From positions 1-64,000 of the forward strand of contig DAIDJM010000009.1 of NCBI GenBank assembly GCA_027451405.1: DNA of 64,000 nucleotides, in the 5' to 3' direction. The notes beneath the pieces were generated by a model that saw only the letters and a list, made by a program, of their open reading frames with translations, was not told the origin of the DNA and made no database searches. A program made the translations under genes and the position numbers. Origin of the DNA: Acetobacteraceae bacterium (GTDB taxonomy: Bacteria > Pseudomonadota > Alphaproteobacteria > Acetobacterales > Acetobacteraceae). This document shows positions 1-7,106 of the stretch, one piece after another. Position 1 is the first letter of the stretch; each line of letters starts with the position of its first letter.

Positions 1-151
1 CGGCCGGCGCTTGGGAAGCGGCGGCGGGTGCGGCCGGCGCCGGGGCCGCGGGAGCGGGCGCGGCAGCCTGGGCGAGCGCGATGCCGGGCGCCATCGTCGC
101 GGCCCCGAGGGCCAGGGCGGCGGCAAGCGCCGGGAGGGTGCGAGCAGTCAT
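1..151 (-). CDS. Signal-peptide fragment of a probable ExbB/TolQ-type proton channel (3' end outside window)
   Basis: The first 50 codons of a minus-strand gene are visible. They encode a Sec-type signal peptide (MTARTLPALAAALALG... ending near ALAQ) followed by an Ala/Pro-rich stretch. A good ribosome-binding site (AGGAGA, 6 bases before the ATG) fixes the start. It lies 62 bases downstream of tonB on the same strand. ExbB proteins of Acetobacteraceae often carry a cleavable leader and an Ala/Pro-rich linker before the MotA/TolQ/ExbB domain, so exbB is the likely identity. The diagnostic domain is beyond the window edge, so this rests on context and not on homology. Confidence 0.55.
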   Translation of the reverse strand, partial: MTARTLPALAAALALGAATMAPGIALAQAAAPAPAAPAPAAPAAASQAPA

Positions 152-213
152 GGAATGTCTCCTGGTCTCGGCTTGGGGCCGAGCGATTTCTTCTGGATTC
201 GGGGAGTAGCGCG

Positions 214-855
214 TCATTCGGCCGGCTCAAAGTGGATGCGGAGCGTGCTTTGCGCGTCCACGGGCCTGCCGTTGCGAATGGCGGGTCGGTAGAGCGCGCT
301 TCCACTGTGCAGCCAGGCCATCACCGATTGGCCGAACGCGGCGCCGCCTTGGACGCTGATGAGCGAGCAACCGGTCGGGCGGCCGGAGGCCAGGATCGTG
401 CAGTTCACCGTCACCGTTCCGGCGCGCGGCTGGTCGGCATAGGCGTCGGGATATTGCGGACGGCTGCTGCCGACCGCGGGGTTGCTGCTCGGGCCGCTAT
501 CGGGGACCGCCGGCGCCGGGCGCGCGATCTGGATCGGGCCGGGCGGCGGGGCCGCATGGGTCACTGCCTGGATCGCGTGCGTTTGCGGCGGCGGCTGCTG
601 GATCTGGATTTCCGGCGGCGGGATGTAGGGCGGCGGCGGCGCGGCGAGCTGCGGCGGCGGCGGTGGCGGCGGCGGCGGTGGCGGCGGCTTCTCTTCCTTG
701 ATGATCTTGGTCTCGATCGGCGCCTTCAGCTTCTCGACGATGTTCTTCCCGAGGCCGGTGACGAGCGCGAAGATCAGGAAGGCCTGGAAGGCCAGTGCGA
801 TCGCGAAACCGACGAGCTTCCGGGTCGGGTTGCCGGAGGGGTAGGCGTATTCCAT
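214..855 (-). CDS. tonB: TonB family energy transducer
   Basis: 213 residues with TonB architecture. A short cytoplasmic N-terminus precedes one membrane helix (about 13-36), a long proline-rich spacer with a 12-proline run (about 54-92), and a periplasmic C-terminal domain (about 133-213) with the family pattern of a small beta-alpha-beta fold ending in RIHFEPAE. TonB couples the proton motive force through ExbBD to outer-membrane receptors for iron chelates or other ligands. It precedes the probable exbB gene, consistent with a tonB-exbB-exbD operon running out of the window. The membrane helix has Gln24 where the energy-coupling His is normally expected. No receptor gene is nearby. Confidence 0.88.
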   Translation of the reverse strand: MEYAYPSGNPTRKLVGFAIALAFQAFLIFALVTGLGKNIVEKLKAPIETKIIKEEKPPPPPPPPPPPPQLAAPPPPYIPPPEIQIQQPPPQTHAIQAVTHAAPPPGPIQIARPAPAVPDSGPSSNPAVGSSRPQYPDAYADQPRAGTVTVNCTILASGRPTGCSLISVQGGAAFGQSVMAWLHSGSALYRPAIRNGRPVDAQSTLRIHFEPAE

Positions 856-1160
856 GCCTCAGCCGTCCTTCAGTGGGGGCGGCGGCCAGAGCGCGCCGCT
901 GCAGACACCGTCACGCCACGCCGCGGAAAATGCCGCATCGGGCGCTGCGGTTTCGCAGCGAAATCGCCGGAATGAGCCGCGCCGCCGACGGAGTGCGCGT
1001 CCTTCACCGCGGACAACGCCAGCGCGCCGTCCGCGGGGGTCCGCGAAGCTCTTCCCGTCAGCTCAAACATTATCCTGCGAGCTATTCCATGGCGTTGGAG
1101 GCCGCGCAAGCACTGGCAACGCACGCGCGCGCGTCCTGGCTGCGGCGCGGTTCGTTTCCG
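856..1160. other. Intergenic region upstream of tonB, no gene seen
   Basis: About 305 bases separate tonB from the next minus-strand gene. Reading frames here have no convincing start, ribosome-binding site or recognisable protein. The stretch probably holds the tonB promoter. I could not pick out a clear -35/-10 pair or a Fur-type palindrome by eye. Confidence 0.4.
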
Positions 1161-1520
1161 TCAGCCGTGGCAGAGCGCGTTGATCTTGAAGGCTTCGTTC
1201 CCGGTGGGATCGCTGCGGGCCCGCTCCATAATGGCACCCTCGCTGACCCGGCCACGCAATACAATTGCGTAAAACTCGCGAAAACCGAGATATTGCTGCA
1301 AGCTATTCTGCATATTCACGCGGCCGCAATAGACCGTCCCGCCGATCGGTGAGGGGCCGACGCGATCGAAGCGCCATATGGTTGTGTCCGGGGTTACCAT
1401 CCGGGCGTCGAAGAACGCCCGGATTGCGGCGCGCACCGAGGGCGGAACCTCGACCGCGGCCGATGCCATGGCGGCAGAGCCGAGCCAGAGCGGGACGAAG
1501 AGCAGAACAAGAGCGCGCAT
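1161..1520 (-). CDS. Small exported protein of unknown function
   Basis: 119 residues with a clear Sec signal peptide (MRALVLLFVPLWLGSAAMASA, cleavage near residue 21). The mature part has about 95 residues and two cysteines (in TVYCGRV and near the C-terminus, NALCHG) that could form a disulfide in the periplasm. No domain was recognised. It is separated from tonB by 305 bases and from the MgtC-family gene by 46 bases on the same strand, so it may be cotranscribed with the latter. Confidence 0.7.
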   Translation of the reverse strand: MRALVLLFVPLWLGSAAMASAAVEVPPSVRAAIRAFFDARMVTPDTTIWRFDRVGPSPIGGTVYCGRVNMQNSLQQYLGFREFYAIVLRGRVSEGAIMERARSDPTGNEAFKINALCHG

Positions 1521-1566
1521 GGTCTATCTGTCGCCTCCGGGCCGACGGCGATCAAGCCCGCCGCCA

Positions 1567-2028
1567 TCACCGCGGGCCCGGATCCTCCGGCGGCGCGACG
1601 CGCTCGATCCAGGCCGAGACCGAGCGCAGGCCGACATGCGCGAACAGGATGATCGCCGTCAGCGTCAGCGCCATGGGGTAGGCCTGCATGCCGGCGGCCT
1701 GACCGACCGCGGCCACCGCCCAGAACGTCGCCGCGGTCGAGAGGCCTCGCACCTGCGCCCGGGTGCGCAGGATCACGCCGCCGCCCAGAAAACCCACGCC
1801 GGTCGCGATCGAGCCGAAGGCGCCCGCCGGGTTGTTCATTCCGAACCGCAGGCAGAGCGCGCCGAACACCGCGGCCGCGGCCGACACCAGCGCGCAGGAG
1901 CGCAAGCCGCCGGGATGCCGCCGCCACTCGCGCTCGGCACCCACCGCGGCCCCGAGCAGCGCCGCGGTCGCGACCGGCAGCGCATCGTGGCGGAATTCCG
2001 GCGGCAACCAATTCCAGGGATCCGGCAT
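1567..2028 (-). CDS. MgtC/SapB family membrane protein
   Basis: 153 residues starting at MPDPWNWL. An upstream in-frame Met at 2076 would overlap the divergent rnhB start and is less likely. The protein has four predicted membrane helices and the MgtC/SapB signature: a basic segment after helix 1 (GAAVGAEREWRRHPGGLRSC), then SIATGVGFLGGGVILRT and GLSTAATFWAVAAVG. Family members are inner-membrane proteins linked to magnesium limitation, acid stress or intracellular survival. Substrate transport has not been established for the family. It lacks the C-terminal ACT-like domain of Salmonella MgtC, so it is a short SapB-type member. Confidence 0.85.
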   Translation of the reverse strand: MPDPWNWLPPEFRHDALPVATAALLGAAVGAEREWRRHPGGLRSCALVSAAAAVFGALCLRFGMNNPAGAFGSIATGVGFLGGGVILRTRAQVRGLSTAATFWAVAAVGQAAGMQAYPMALTLTAIILFAHVGLRSVSAWIERVAPPEDPGPR

Positions 2029-2069
2029 GCTGTCCTCGCCAGCTTCTGCGCCCGCGCTAGGATCGCAGC

Positions 2070-2705
2070 ATGCCAACCTGGCGCATCGAGTCGCAGTATC
2101 CGGGACGGGTGGCCGGTATAGACGAAGCCGGCCGCGGTCCTCTTGCCGGCCCGGTCGTGGCCGCCGCCGTGGTGTTCCGGGCGCGGCCGGGCCGAAGGCT
2201 CGCCGGGATGATCGATGACTCGAAGAAACTCACGCCCGAGGCACGGGAGGCGGCGTTCACGGCACTCCTGCGCTGCGGCGAAGCGGAGATCGGGCTGGGG
2301 GCCGCTTCGGTGGCCGAGATCGCGCGGCTGAACATTCTCCATGCCAGCCTGCTTGCCATGGTCCGGGCCGTGCGGCGGCTGCCGGCGCCGCCGGACATGG
2401 CGCTGGTGGACGGCAACCGGCCGCCCGCGCTGCCTTGCGAGACCCGCTGCGTGGTCGATGGCGATGCCTTGTGTCTCTCCATCGCGGCGGCCTCGATCGT
2501 CGCCAAGGTCGTGCGCGACCGGGCGATGCGGCGGCTGAGCGCGCGGTTTCCGGCCTATGGGTGGGAGACCAATGCGGGATACGCGACGGCGAAGCATCGG
2601 GAGGCTTTGGTGGCGCACGGGGTGACGCGGCATCACCGGCTGGGGTTTGGGTGCGTCGCCGGCGGCGAGCTGCCGCTGCCGGAGCCTGTCGGCCATGAGT
2701 GCTGA
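2070..2705 (+). CDS. rnhB: Ribonuclease HII
   Basis: 211 residues. The family signature [13 protein letters not shown] lies at residues 16-28 and contains the acidic metal ligands Asp18 and Glu19. A further Asp occurs in MALVDGN, and [15 protein letters not shown] is the conserved central helix. The enzyme cleaves the RNA strand of RNA-DNA hybrids, including single embedded ribonucleotides, in the cytoplasm. The length fits bacterial RNase HII. Its 3' end overlaps the next gene by 11 bases, implying translational coupling. It is divergent from the MgtC-family gene with only 41 bases between the starts. Confidence 0.96.
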   Translation: MPTWRIESQYPGRVAGIDEAGRGPLAGPVVAAAVVFRARPGRRLAGMIDDSKKLTPEAREAAFTALLRCGEAEIGLGAASVAEIARLNILHASLLAMVRAVRRLPAPPDMALVDGNRPPALPCETRCVVDGDALCLSIAAASIVAKVVRDRAMRRLSARFPAYGWETNAGYATAKHREALVAHGVTRHHRLGFGCVAGGELPLPEPVGHEC

Positions 2706-3147
2706 GCTTCTCGAGAAGCTCCGGCGGGCGTCGCTCACGGTGGCGACGGCGGAGAGCTGCACCGGAGGGCTGGTTGCGGCGGCGCTCACCGAGCCCGCCG
2801 GGGCGTCGGACGTGTTCCTGTGCGGGTTCGTGACCTACGCGAACGAGGCCAAGATCGCGCTGCTCGGCGTGCCCGAAGCGGTGATCGCGGCGCATGGCGC
2901 GGTCAGCGAGGCGGTGGCACGGGCCATGGCGGAAGGCGCGCGGGCGCGGGCGGGGGCCGATATCGCCGTCAGCATCACCGGCATTGCCGGACCGACCGGG
3001 GGCAGCGCCGAAAAGCCCGTGGGTCTGGTGTGGTTCGGGTTGGCCAAGCAGGGCATCACGATGGCGGAACGGCGTGTGTTCGAGGGCGGCCGCGCGGACA
3101 TACGCCGCGCAGCCGCAGCGCATGCGCTCAGATTGCTGGAACCGTAA
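2695..3147 (+). CDS. pncC: CinA C-terminal domain protein, nicotinamide-nucleotide amidase
   Basis: 150 residues from the ATG at 2695, which gives the usual stand-alone CinA-C length ([12 protein letters not shown]). Motifs are [19 protein letters not shown] near the N-terminus, [14 protein letters not shown], and [12 protein letters not shown]. Together these form the active-site region with the catalytic Ser in the SCTGG loop. Members deamidate nicotinamide mononucleotide to nicotinate mononucleotide, feeding NAD recycling. The N-terminal MocF-like domain of full CinA is absent, as in many proteobacterial PncC proteins. It overlaps rnhB by 11 bases. Confidence 0.92.
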   Translation: MSAELLEKLRRASLTVATAESCTGGLVAAALTEPAGASDVFLCGFVTYANEAKIALLGVPEAVIAAHGAVSEAVARAMAEGARARAGADIAVSITGIAGPTGGSAEKPVGLVWFGLAKQGITMAERRVFEGGRADIRRAAAAHALRLLEP

Positions 3148-3149
3148 CG

Positions 3150-3207
3150 AGGTCTGGGGCGGGCCCGCCGAACGCGAGGGGCCAAGGCCCCTGCCCTGCC
3201 CGAGGCC
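3150..3207. repeat. Divergent family B GC-rich intergenic repeat
   Basis: The 60-base gap between the convergent pncC and Tim44 genes is a GC-rich, self-complementary sequence (GTCTGGGGCGGG..., GGGGCCAAGGCCCC). It resembles the family B element seen near 10.9, 17.7, 20.4, 46.1, 58.6 and 62.7 kb. It could act as a bidirectional 3'-end hairpin. Confidence 0.45.
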
Positions 3208-4125
3208 CTACCGAGCCTGCTGGATGGCCGACAGAATCCAAGCCCCGCCCGGCGCCCGCACGAAGGTCCAGAACTCGGTCGCCGTCACCCGCTCCGTCGG
3301 GCTTCCATCGACGATGTGGCCCGCGATGTCGCGGGTGACGTCGATCATCGAGAAGCGCATCGCGACGGTCGCGTATTGCCGGTTGCCCTCCTGCCAGGCT
3401 TCGGAGAGGTCGCCCTGCTGCAGGCGCACGTCGCTGACCATGTTGCGCTGGCCCCGGCTCGCGAGTTCGGCGAGCTGTTCGCCGAAATAGCCCGCCATCT
3501 CCGGGGTGGCGAAGCGTTGCAGCGCCGGGATGTCCTGGGCGGACCAGGCCGCCTGCACGTTGCGCAGCGTTTGCTCGAAGGCCTGGTAGTCCTGGCCGGT
3601 GAGCGAGATCGGCTGACGCGTGGCGCCGCCGCCGAAGCCGAACCCGGCGCGGCCGGGCGCCTGAAACGCCTGGCGCGCCATGCCGGACACGCCGGCCGGC
3701 ACCGCGGCGCCGAACAGCGACCGCATCACCCAGCGCGCCAGCAGGTAGAGCAGGAACAGCTGCAGCAGCAGCCCCAGGAACCCCATGCCGCCATGGAAGC
3801 CGAAAAAGCCGTGGCCAAAGAGCAGGCCGCCGATGCCGGCGCCGAGCAGGCCACCCATCAGGCCCGACATGAAGGGCGAGCGGTTGTAGCCGTAACCGCC
3901 ATAGCCGTAGGGGCGGCTGTAGCTGCTGTAGCCCGAGCCGTAGTTCGGGGTGGCGCTGCGGGTGAAAGGCGAGGCGCCGAACGGCGCCAGATTGGTGCTG
4001 CGCGGCGCCGACCAGGTCATGCTGCCCCGGCTGCCCATCGAACTGCCGAGCCCCGGGCGCGCGCCCGCGACGGCGGGGGCGAGCGCGAGCATCAGCGCGA
4101 AGCCCAGGGCGACAATGCGTTTCAT
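3208..4125 (-). CDS. Tim44-like domain membrane protein
   Basis: 305 residues. A signal-like hydrophobic segment (about 5-22) is followed by a low-complexity Ser/Tyr/Gly region (about 25-85). Next come one or two Gly/Phe-rich membrane segments (about 88-135) and a C-terminal Tim44-like alpha/beta domain (about 180-305; TGQDYQAFEQTLRNVQAAWS..., ending WILSAIQQAR). Bacterial Tim44-domain proteins of this type are inner-membrane anchored. Their function is largely undefined, though a Caulobacter relative (TimA) affects membrane localisation. The ATG overlaps the stop of the upstream YgfZ gene (ATGA), so the pair is one operon. Confidence 0.85.
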   Translation of the reverse strand: MKRIVALGFALMLALAPAVAGARPGLGSSMGSRGSMTWSAPRSTNLAPFGASPFTRSATPNYGSGYSSYSRPYGYGGYGYNRSPFMSGLMGGLLGAGIGGLLFGHGFFGFHGGMGFLGLLLQLFLLYLLARWVMRSLFGAAVPAGVSGMARQAFQAPGRAGFGFGGGATRQPISLTGQDYQAFEQTLRNVQAAWSAQDIPALQRFATPEMAGYFGEQLAELASRGQRNMVSDVRLQQGDLSEAWQEGNRQYATVAMRFSMIDVTRDIAGHIVDGSPTERVTATEFWTFVRAPGGAWILSAIQQAR

Positions 4126-4985
4126 GGTTTGGGATTCCCCTCCAATGGCGCGGGATATGGGGATTCGCGGCTCGCGGAAGAAGGCGCCTCGGGCAGCCGG
4201 AACCAGCCCGGCAGAGCCAGCTCGAGCGTGTTCCCGTCCGCTTCCAGCTTCTGTTCGAACGCGTCCAGGCGAAGCAGGGCGAGCCCCCGGTCGCCCCGGC
4301 CCGATCGCATCTCGCCGACCTCCCGCTCGCCGGCGCGGATCGCCGTGCCGGGAGGCGGCACTGCCCCTGCCGCGCGGACCGGCACGAGGCGGCGCTTGAG
4401 CAGCCCGCGGTATCGCGTGCGGGCCGTGAGCTCCTGACCCATGTAACAGCCTTTGGTCCAGGAGACGCCGCCGAGCTCATCGAAACCGGCTTCGAGCAGC
4501 ACGGTCTTCTCCGGCTCGAGGTCGCGGGAGCCATCGGGCAGGCCGAGCCCGAGACGGTGCGCATCCCAATCCGCGCTGGTCGCATTCGTGGACAAATGGC
4601 TGGCCAGCAGCCGCCAGCCGGCCTCGGGCAAGCGAGGGTCGGGGGTGGCGATCGCGCCCGCCTGCTCCGGCGTGCCGTCCCAGGCGGCGTAGACGGCGAG
4701 CGGCGCAGGCGCGATCGCGACATCGGCGCGCAGCCGGTAGCGGCCGAGACGCTGCGCGATCGGGGCGGCATGGCCCGCCTCGACATCCAGCAGCAGCCTG
4801 TCGGGCTCGGCGAAGACGAAGAAATCGGCGAGCCATTTGCCCTGGGGCGTCAGCAGCGCAGCCCAGACGGCGCGGCCGGGCCCAGCCTCGGTCACATCAT
4901 TGGAGACGAGTCCGTTGAGGAAGCTGATCCGATCCGAACCGGTGATCGTGAGCACGGCGCGCTCGGGGAGATGGGCAAGCTTCAT
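4122..4985 (-). CDS. ygfZ: YgfZ/GcvT-family folate-binding protein
   Basis: 287 residues starting at MKLAHLPERAVL. A longer frame begins at 5021 but adds residues not typical of the family. The hallmark KGCYMGQE occurs at residues 178-185 with the conserved Cys180, followed by a basic stretch TARTRYRGLLKRRL. The N-terminal part shows the GcvT-like fold (ITGSDRISFLNGLVSNDV, LLTPQGKWLADFFV). YgfZ binds tetrahydrofolate and supports repair or assembly of certain iron-sulfur enzymes, including MiaB. Here it is translationally coupled to the Tim44-domain gene and divergent from the GT9 gene. Confidence 0.92.
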   Translation of the reverse strand: MKLAHLPERAVLTITGSDRISFLNGLVSNDVTEAGPGRAVWAALLTPQGKWLADFFVFAEPDRLLLDVEAGHAAPIAQRLGRYRLRADVAIAPAPLAVYAAWDGTPEQAGAIATPDPRLPEAGWRLLASHLSTNATSADWDAHRLGLGLPDGSRDLEPEKTVLLEAGFDELGGVSWTKGCYMGQELTARTRYRGLLKRRLVPVRAAGAVPPPGTAIRAGEREVGEMRSGRGDRGLALLRLDAFEQKLEADGNTLELALPGWFRLPEAPSSASRESPYPAPLEGNPKP

Positions 4986-5026
4986 GCGCAGGCAGATGGC
5001 GCGCGGCGAGGATGCAGGCAAGATTC

Positions 5027-5047
5027 GTTCTTTTTCTGAAAAAAGAC
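5027..5047. repeat. Family C A/T palindrome, degenerate left copy
   Basis: An imperfect inverted repeat (GTTCTTTTTCT followed by GAAAAAAGAC) lies in the divergent region between ygfZ and the GT9 gene. It is about 80 bases from a perfect copy, the same paired arrangement as at 15.66 and 15.78 kb. Confidence 0.5.
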
Positions 5048-5108
5048 GTCTTCCGTATCGGACGCGATCTCGCCAGAGCCCGGGTCAGACAGACGAAAGT
5101 CTTTTCGG

Positions 5109-5130
5109 TTCTTTTTCTTCAGAAAAAGAA
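5109..5130. repeat. Family C A/T palindrome, perfect copy
   Basis: A perfect hairpin with 10-bp arms TTCTTTTTCT and AGAAAAAGAA and a two-base loop, 43 bases before the GT9 start. The same core occurs at 15776-15799 with 11-bp arms. Similar pyrimidine/purine palindromes are, from memory, frequent in Acetobacteraceae intergenic DNA. Its role (attenuation, protein binding or mobile miniature element) is unknown. Confidence 0.65.
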
Positions 5131-5173
5131 CATCTTGGCGGCCCACGCGACTCTGCTCTACGCCGCCGGCGCG

Positions 5174-6088
5174 ATGCGCATCCTCTTCCTCACCGCGACC
5201 CGCCTAGGCGACGCGGTGCTCTCGACCGGCCTGCTCGACCATCTGCTGCATGAACATCCCGAGGCGCTTTTCACGGTGGCCTGCGGCCCGATCGCGGCGG
5301 GCGTGTTCGAGCGGATGCCGCGGCTCGAGCGGAGGATCGTGGTCGAGAAGCGGCGATTTGACCTGCATTGGCCGGCGCTCTGGGCAAGGCTTGCCGGGAC
5401 GCGCTGGGATCTCGCGGTCGATCTTCGCGGCTCGGCGCTGACGCTGCTGTTGCGGGCACGGGCGCGGGCGATCATGCGGGGCGGGCGGCGCGAGGGACCC
5501 CGGATTTCGCATCTGGCCGGCGCGCTCGGGCTGCGCACGCCGCCGCTGCCGGTGGCCTGGACCGCGCCGGCCGACCGGGCGCGCGCGGCGCGGCTCGTGC
5601 CGGAGGATGGCCCGGTGATCGGGCTTGGGCCGACCGCGAACTGGGCGGGCAAGATCTGGGCGCCGGAGCGATTCGTGGCGCTCTACGAGGCGCTCGCGGC
5701 CGAAATGCCTGGCGCGCGGGCGGCGGTGTTCGGGGGACCGGGCGAGGCCGAGCGCGCGCTGGCCGCGCCGGTGCTGGCTTCGTTGCCGGGCGCGATCGAC
5801 CTGGTCGGGCAATGCTCCGTTCCCGAGGCGGCGGCGTGTCTGGCGCGCTGCCGGTTGTTCGTCGGCAACGATTCGGGGCTGATGCATCTCGCGGCGGCGG
5901 CGCGGGTGCCGACGCTGGGACTGTTCGGGCCGACCTCGGCCGAGGAATATGGGCCGGCGGGGCCGCATGCGGCGGCCGTGGTCGCCGAGGGACGCACCAT
6001 GGAGGATTTGCCGGTGAGGGCGGCGTTGCGGGCTGCGACCTTGCTGCTCGAGCGCGCGGCCCCTGCCCCGGTTCTGCCTAATGTCTAG
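5174..6088 (+). CDS. Glycosyltransferase family 9 (heptosyltransferase-like)
   Basis: 304 residues from ATG 5174 (MRILFLTATRLGDAVLSTGLL), the canonical GT9 N-terminus with the acceptor-site Asp. Later motifs are VIGLGPTANWAGKIWAPERF (residues about 155-175) and LFVGNDSGLMHLAAAARVPTLGLFGPT, the nucleotide-sugar binding region. GT9 enzymes add heptose or similar sugars to lipopolysaccharide core on the cytoplasmic face of the inner membrane. It is the first gene of a polysaccharide operon and overlaps the GT4 gene by 8 bases. The donor sugar cannot be inferred. Confidence 0.9.
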   Translation: MRILFLTATRLGDAVLSTGLLDHLLHEHPEALFTVACGPIAAGVFERMPRLERRIVVEKRRFDLHWPALWARLAGTRWDLAVDLRGSALTLLLRARARAIMRGGRREGPRISHLAGALGLRTPPLPVAWTAPADRARAARLVPEDGPVIGLGPTANWAGKIWAPERFVALYEALAAEMPGARAAVFGGPGEAERALAAPVLASLPGAIDLVGQCSVPEAAACLARCRLFVGNDSGLMHLAAAARVPTLGLFGPTSAEEYGPAGPHAAAVVAEGRTMEDLPVRAALRAATLLLERAAPAPVLPNV

Positions 6089-7106
6089 GTCGGCGCAGCT
6101 TATCGCTGGCTCGTTCGACGGCGGCGCGGAGCGGTTCTTCGAGCGGCTGTGCGTCGGTCTCGTGCGGGCCGGGGACGAGGTGCTGCCGATCGTGCGGCCG
6201 GAGCCGGGGCGGGTGGCGCGGCTGCGGTCGGCGGGGCTGGCGCCCGAGGCGGCGCGGTTCGGCGGGCCGCTCGACGGATTCACGCGGCCTTTCGTCGCGT
6301 CGCGGCTGCGGGCCTTTGCGCCGCGCGTGACGGTGGCCTGGATGGGACGGGCGGCCTCGCACGCGCCGCCGGGACCTTGGGTGCTCGTCGGGAGGCTGGG
6401 GGGCGAATACGACTTGAAGCGTTTCCGGCGCTGCGAGCATCTGGTGGCGAACACGCCGGCGATCGCGGACTGGATCGCCGAGCAGGGCATGCCGCGGGCC
6501 CGGATCCATCTGCTGCCGAACTTCGTGCCCGATCAGGCGGGGGCGACCCCGGCCGATCTCGGGCTGCCGGCCGGGTCGAAGCTCGTGCTCGCGGTGGGTC
6601 GGCTGCATCGGCACAAAGCGTTCGACGTGCTGCTCGCCGCGATGACCCGGCTGCCGCCCGAATGCCATGCGGCGATCGCGGGCGACGGGCCGGAGCGGGC
6701 TTCGCTCGAGACGCTGGCGGCACGGGCGGGGCTCGGCGCGCGCGTGCATTTCCTGGGCTGGCGCGACGATATCGCGTCCCTGATGGCGGCGGCGGATGTG
6801 TTCGTCTGTCCGTCGCGCGTGGAGCCGCTCGGCAACGTGGTGCTGGAAGCCTTCTCGGCCGGCCGGCCCGTGGTGGCGGCCTCCTCGGATGGGCCGCGGG
6901 CGCTGATCGAGGCGGGGCGGAACGGGGTGCTGGTGCCGGTGGATAGCGGCGTGGCCCTCGCCGCCGGGATCGAGGGCGTGCTCGGCAATCCGGCGCAGGC
7001 GGCAGCGATGGCGGCTGCCGGGCGGGCCGATTTCGAAGCGCGGCACGGCGAGCGGGCCGTGCTCGGCGCCTGGCGGCACTTCCTCGATACGATCGAGAAA
7101 ATCTGA
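6081..7106 (+). CDS. Glycosyltransferase family 4
   Basis: 341 residues with GT-B layout. The N-terminal acceptor domain begins SRSAQLIAGSFDGGAERFF. The C-terminal donor domain carries KLVLAVGRLHRHKAFDVLLAAM and the family EX7E-type segment (VCPSRVEPLGNVVLEAFSAGRPVVA). GT4 retaining enzymes transfer hexoses or N-acetylhexosamines from nucleotide sugars. The start overlaps the GT9 stop by 8 bases and its stop overlaps the asnB start (TGATG), so the three genes are translationally coupled. It is probably part of lipopolysaccharide core or exopolysaccharide assembly. Confidence 0.92.
   Translation: MSRSAQLIAGSFDGGAERFFERLCVGLVRAGDEVLPIVRPEPGRVARLRSAGLAPEAARFGGPLDGFTRPFVASRLRAFAPRVTVAWMGRAASHAPPGPWVLVGRLGGEYDLKRFRRCEHLVANTPAIADWIAEQGMPRARIHLLPNFVPDQAGATPADLGLPAGSKLVLAVGRLHRHKAFDVLLAAMTRLPPECHAAIAGDGPERASLETLAARAGLGARVHFLGWRDDIASLMAAADVFVCPSRVEPLGNVVLEAFSAGRPVVAASSDGPRALIEAGRNGVLVPVDSGVALAAGIEGVLGNPAQAAAMAAAGRADFEARHGERAVLGAWRHFLDTIEKI

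Noticed and set aside
28-975. Long plus-strand open frame over the tonB region
   Set aside because: It is antisense to tonB, is extremely Arg/Gly-rich and has no recognisable domain. The minus-strand TonB reading explains the sequence.
1836-2789. Long minus-strand open frame over rnhB
   Set aside because: Low-complexity Arg/Pro/Ala translation antisense to a clear RNase HII gene; typical of high-GC shadow frames.
3128-4786. Long minus-strand frame spanning the ygfZ and Tim44 genes
   Set aside because: It crosses two real genes out of frame, contains no domain, and its Arg/Ser/Pro composition is that of a shadow frame.
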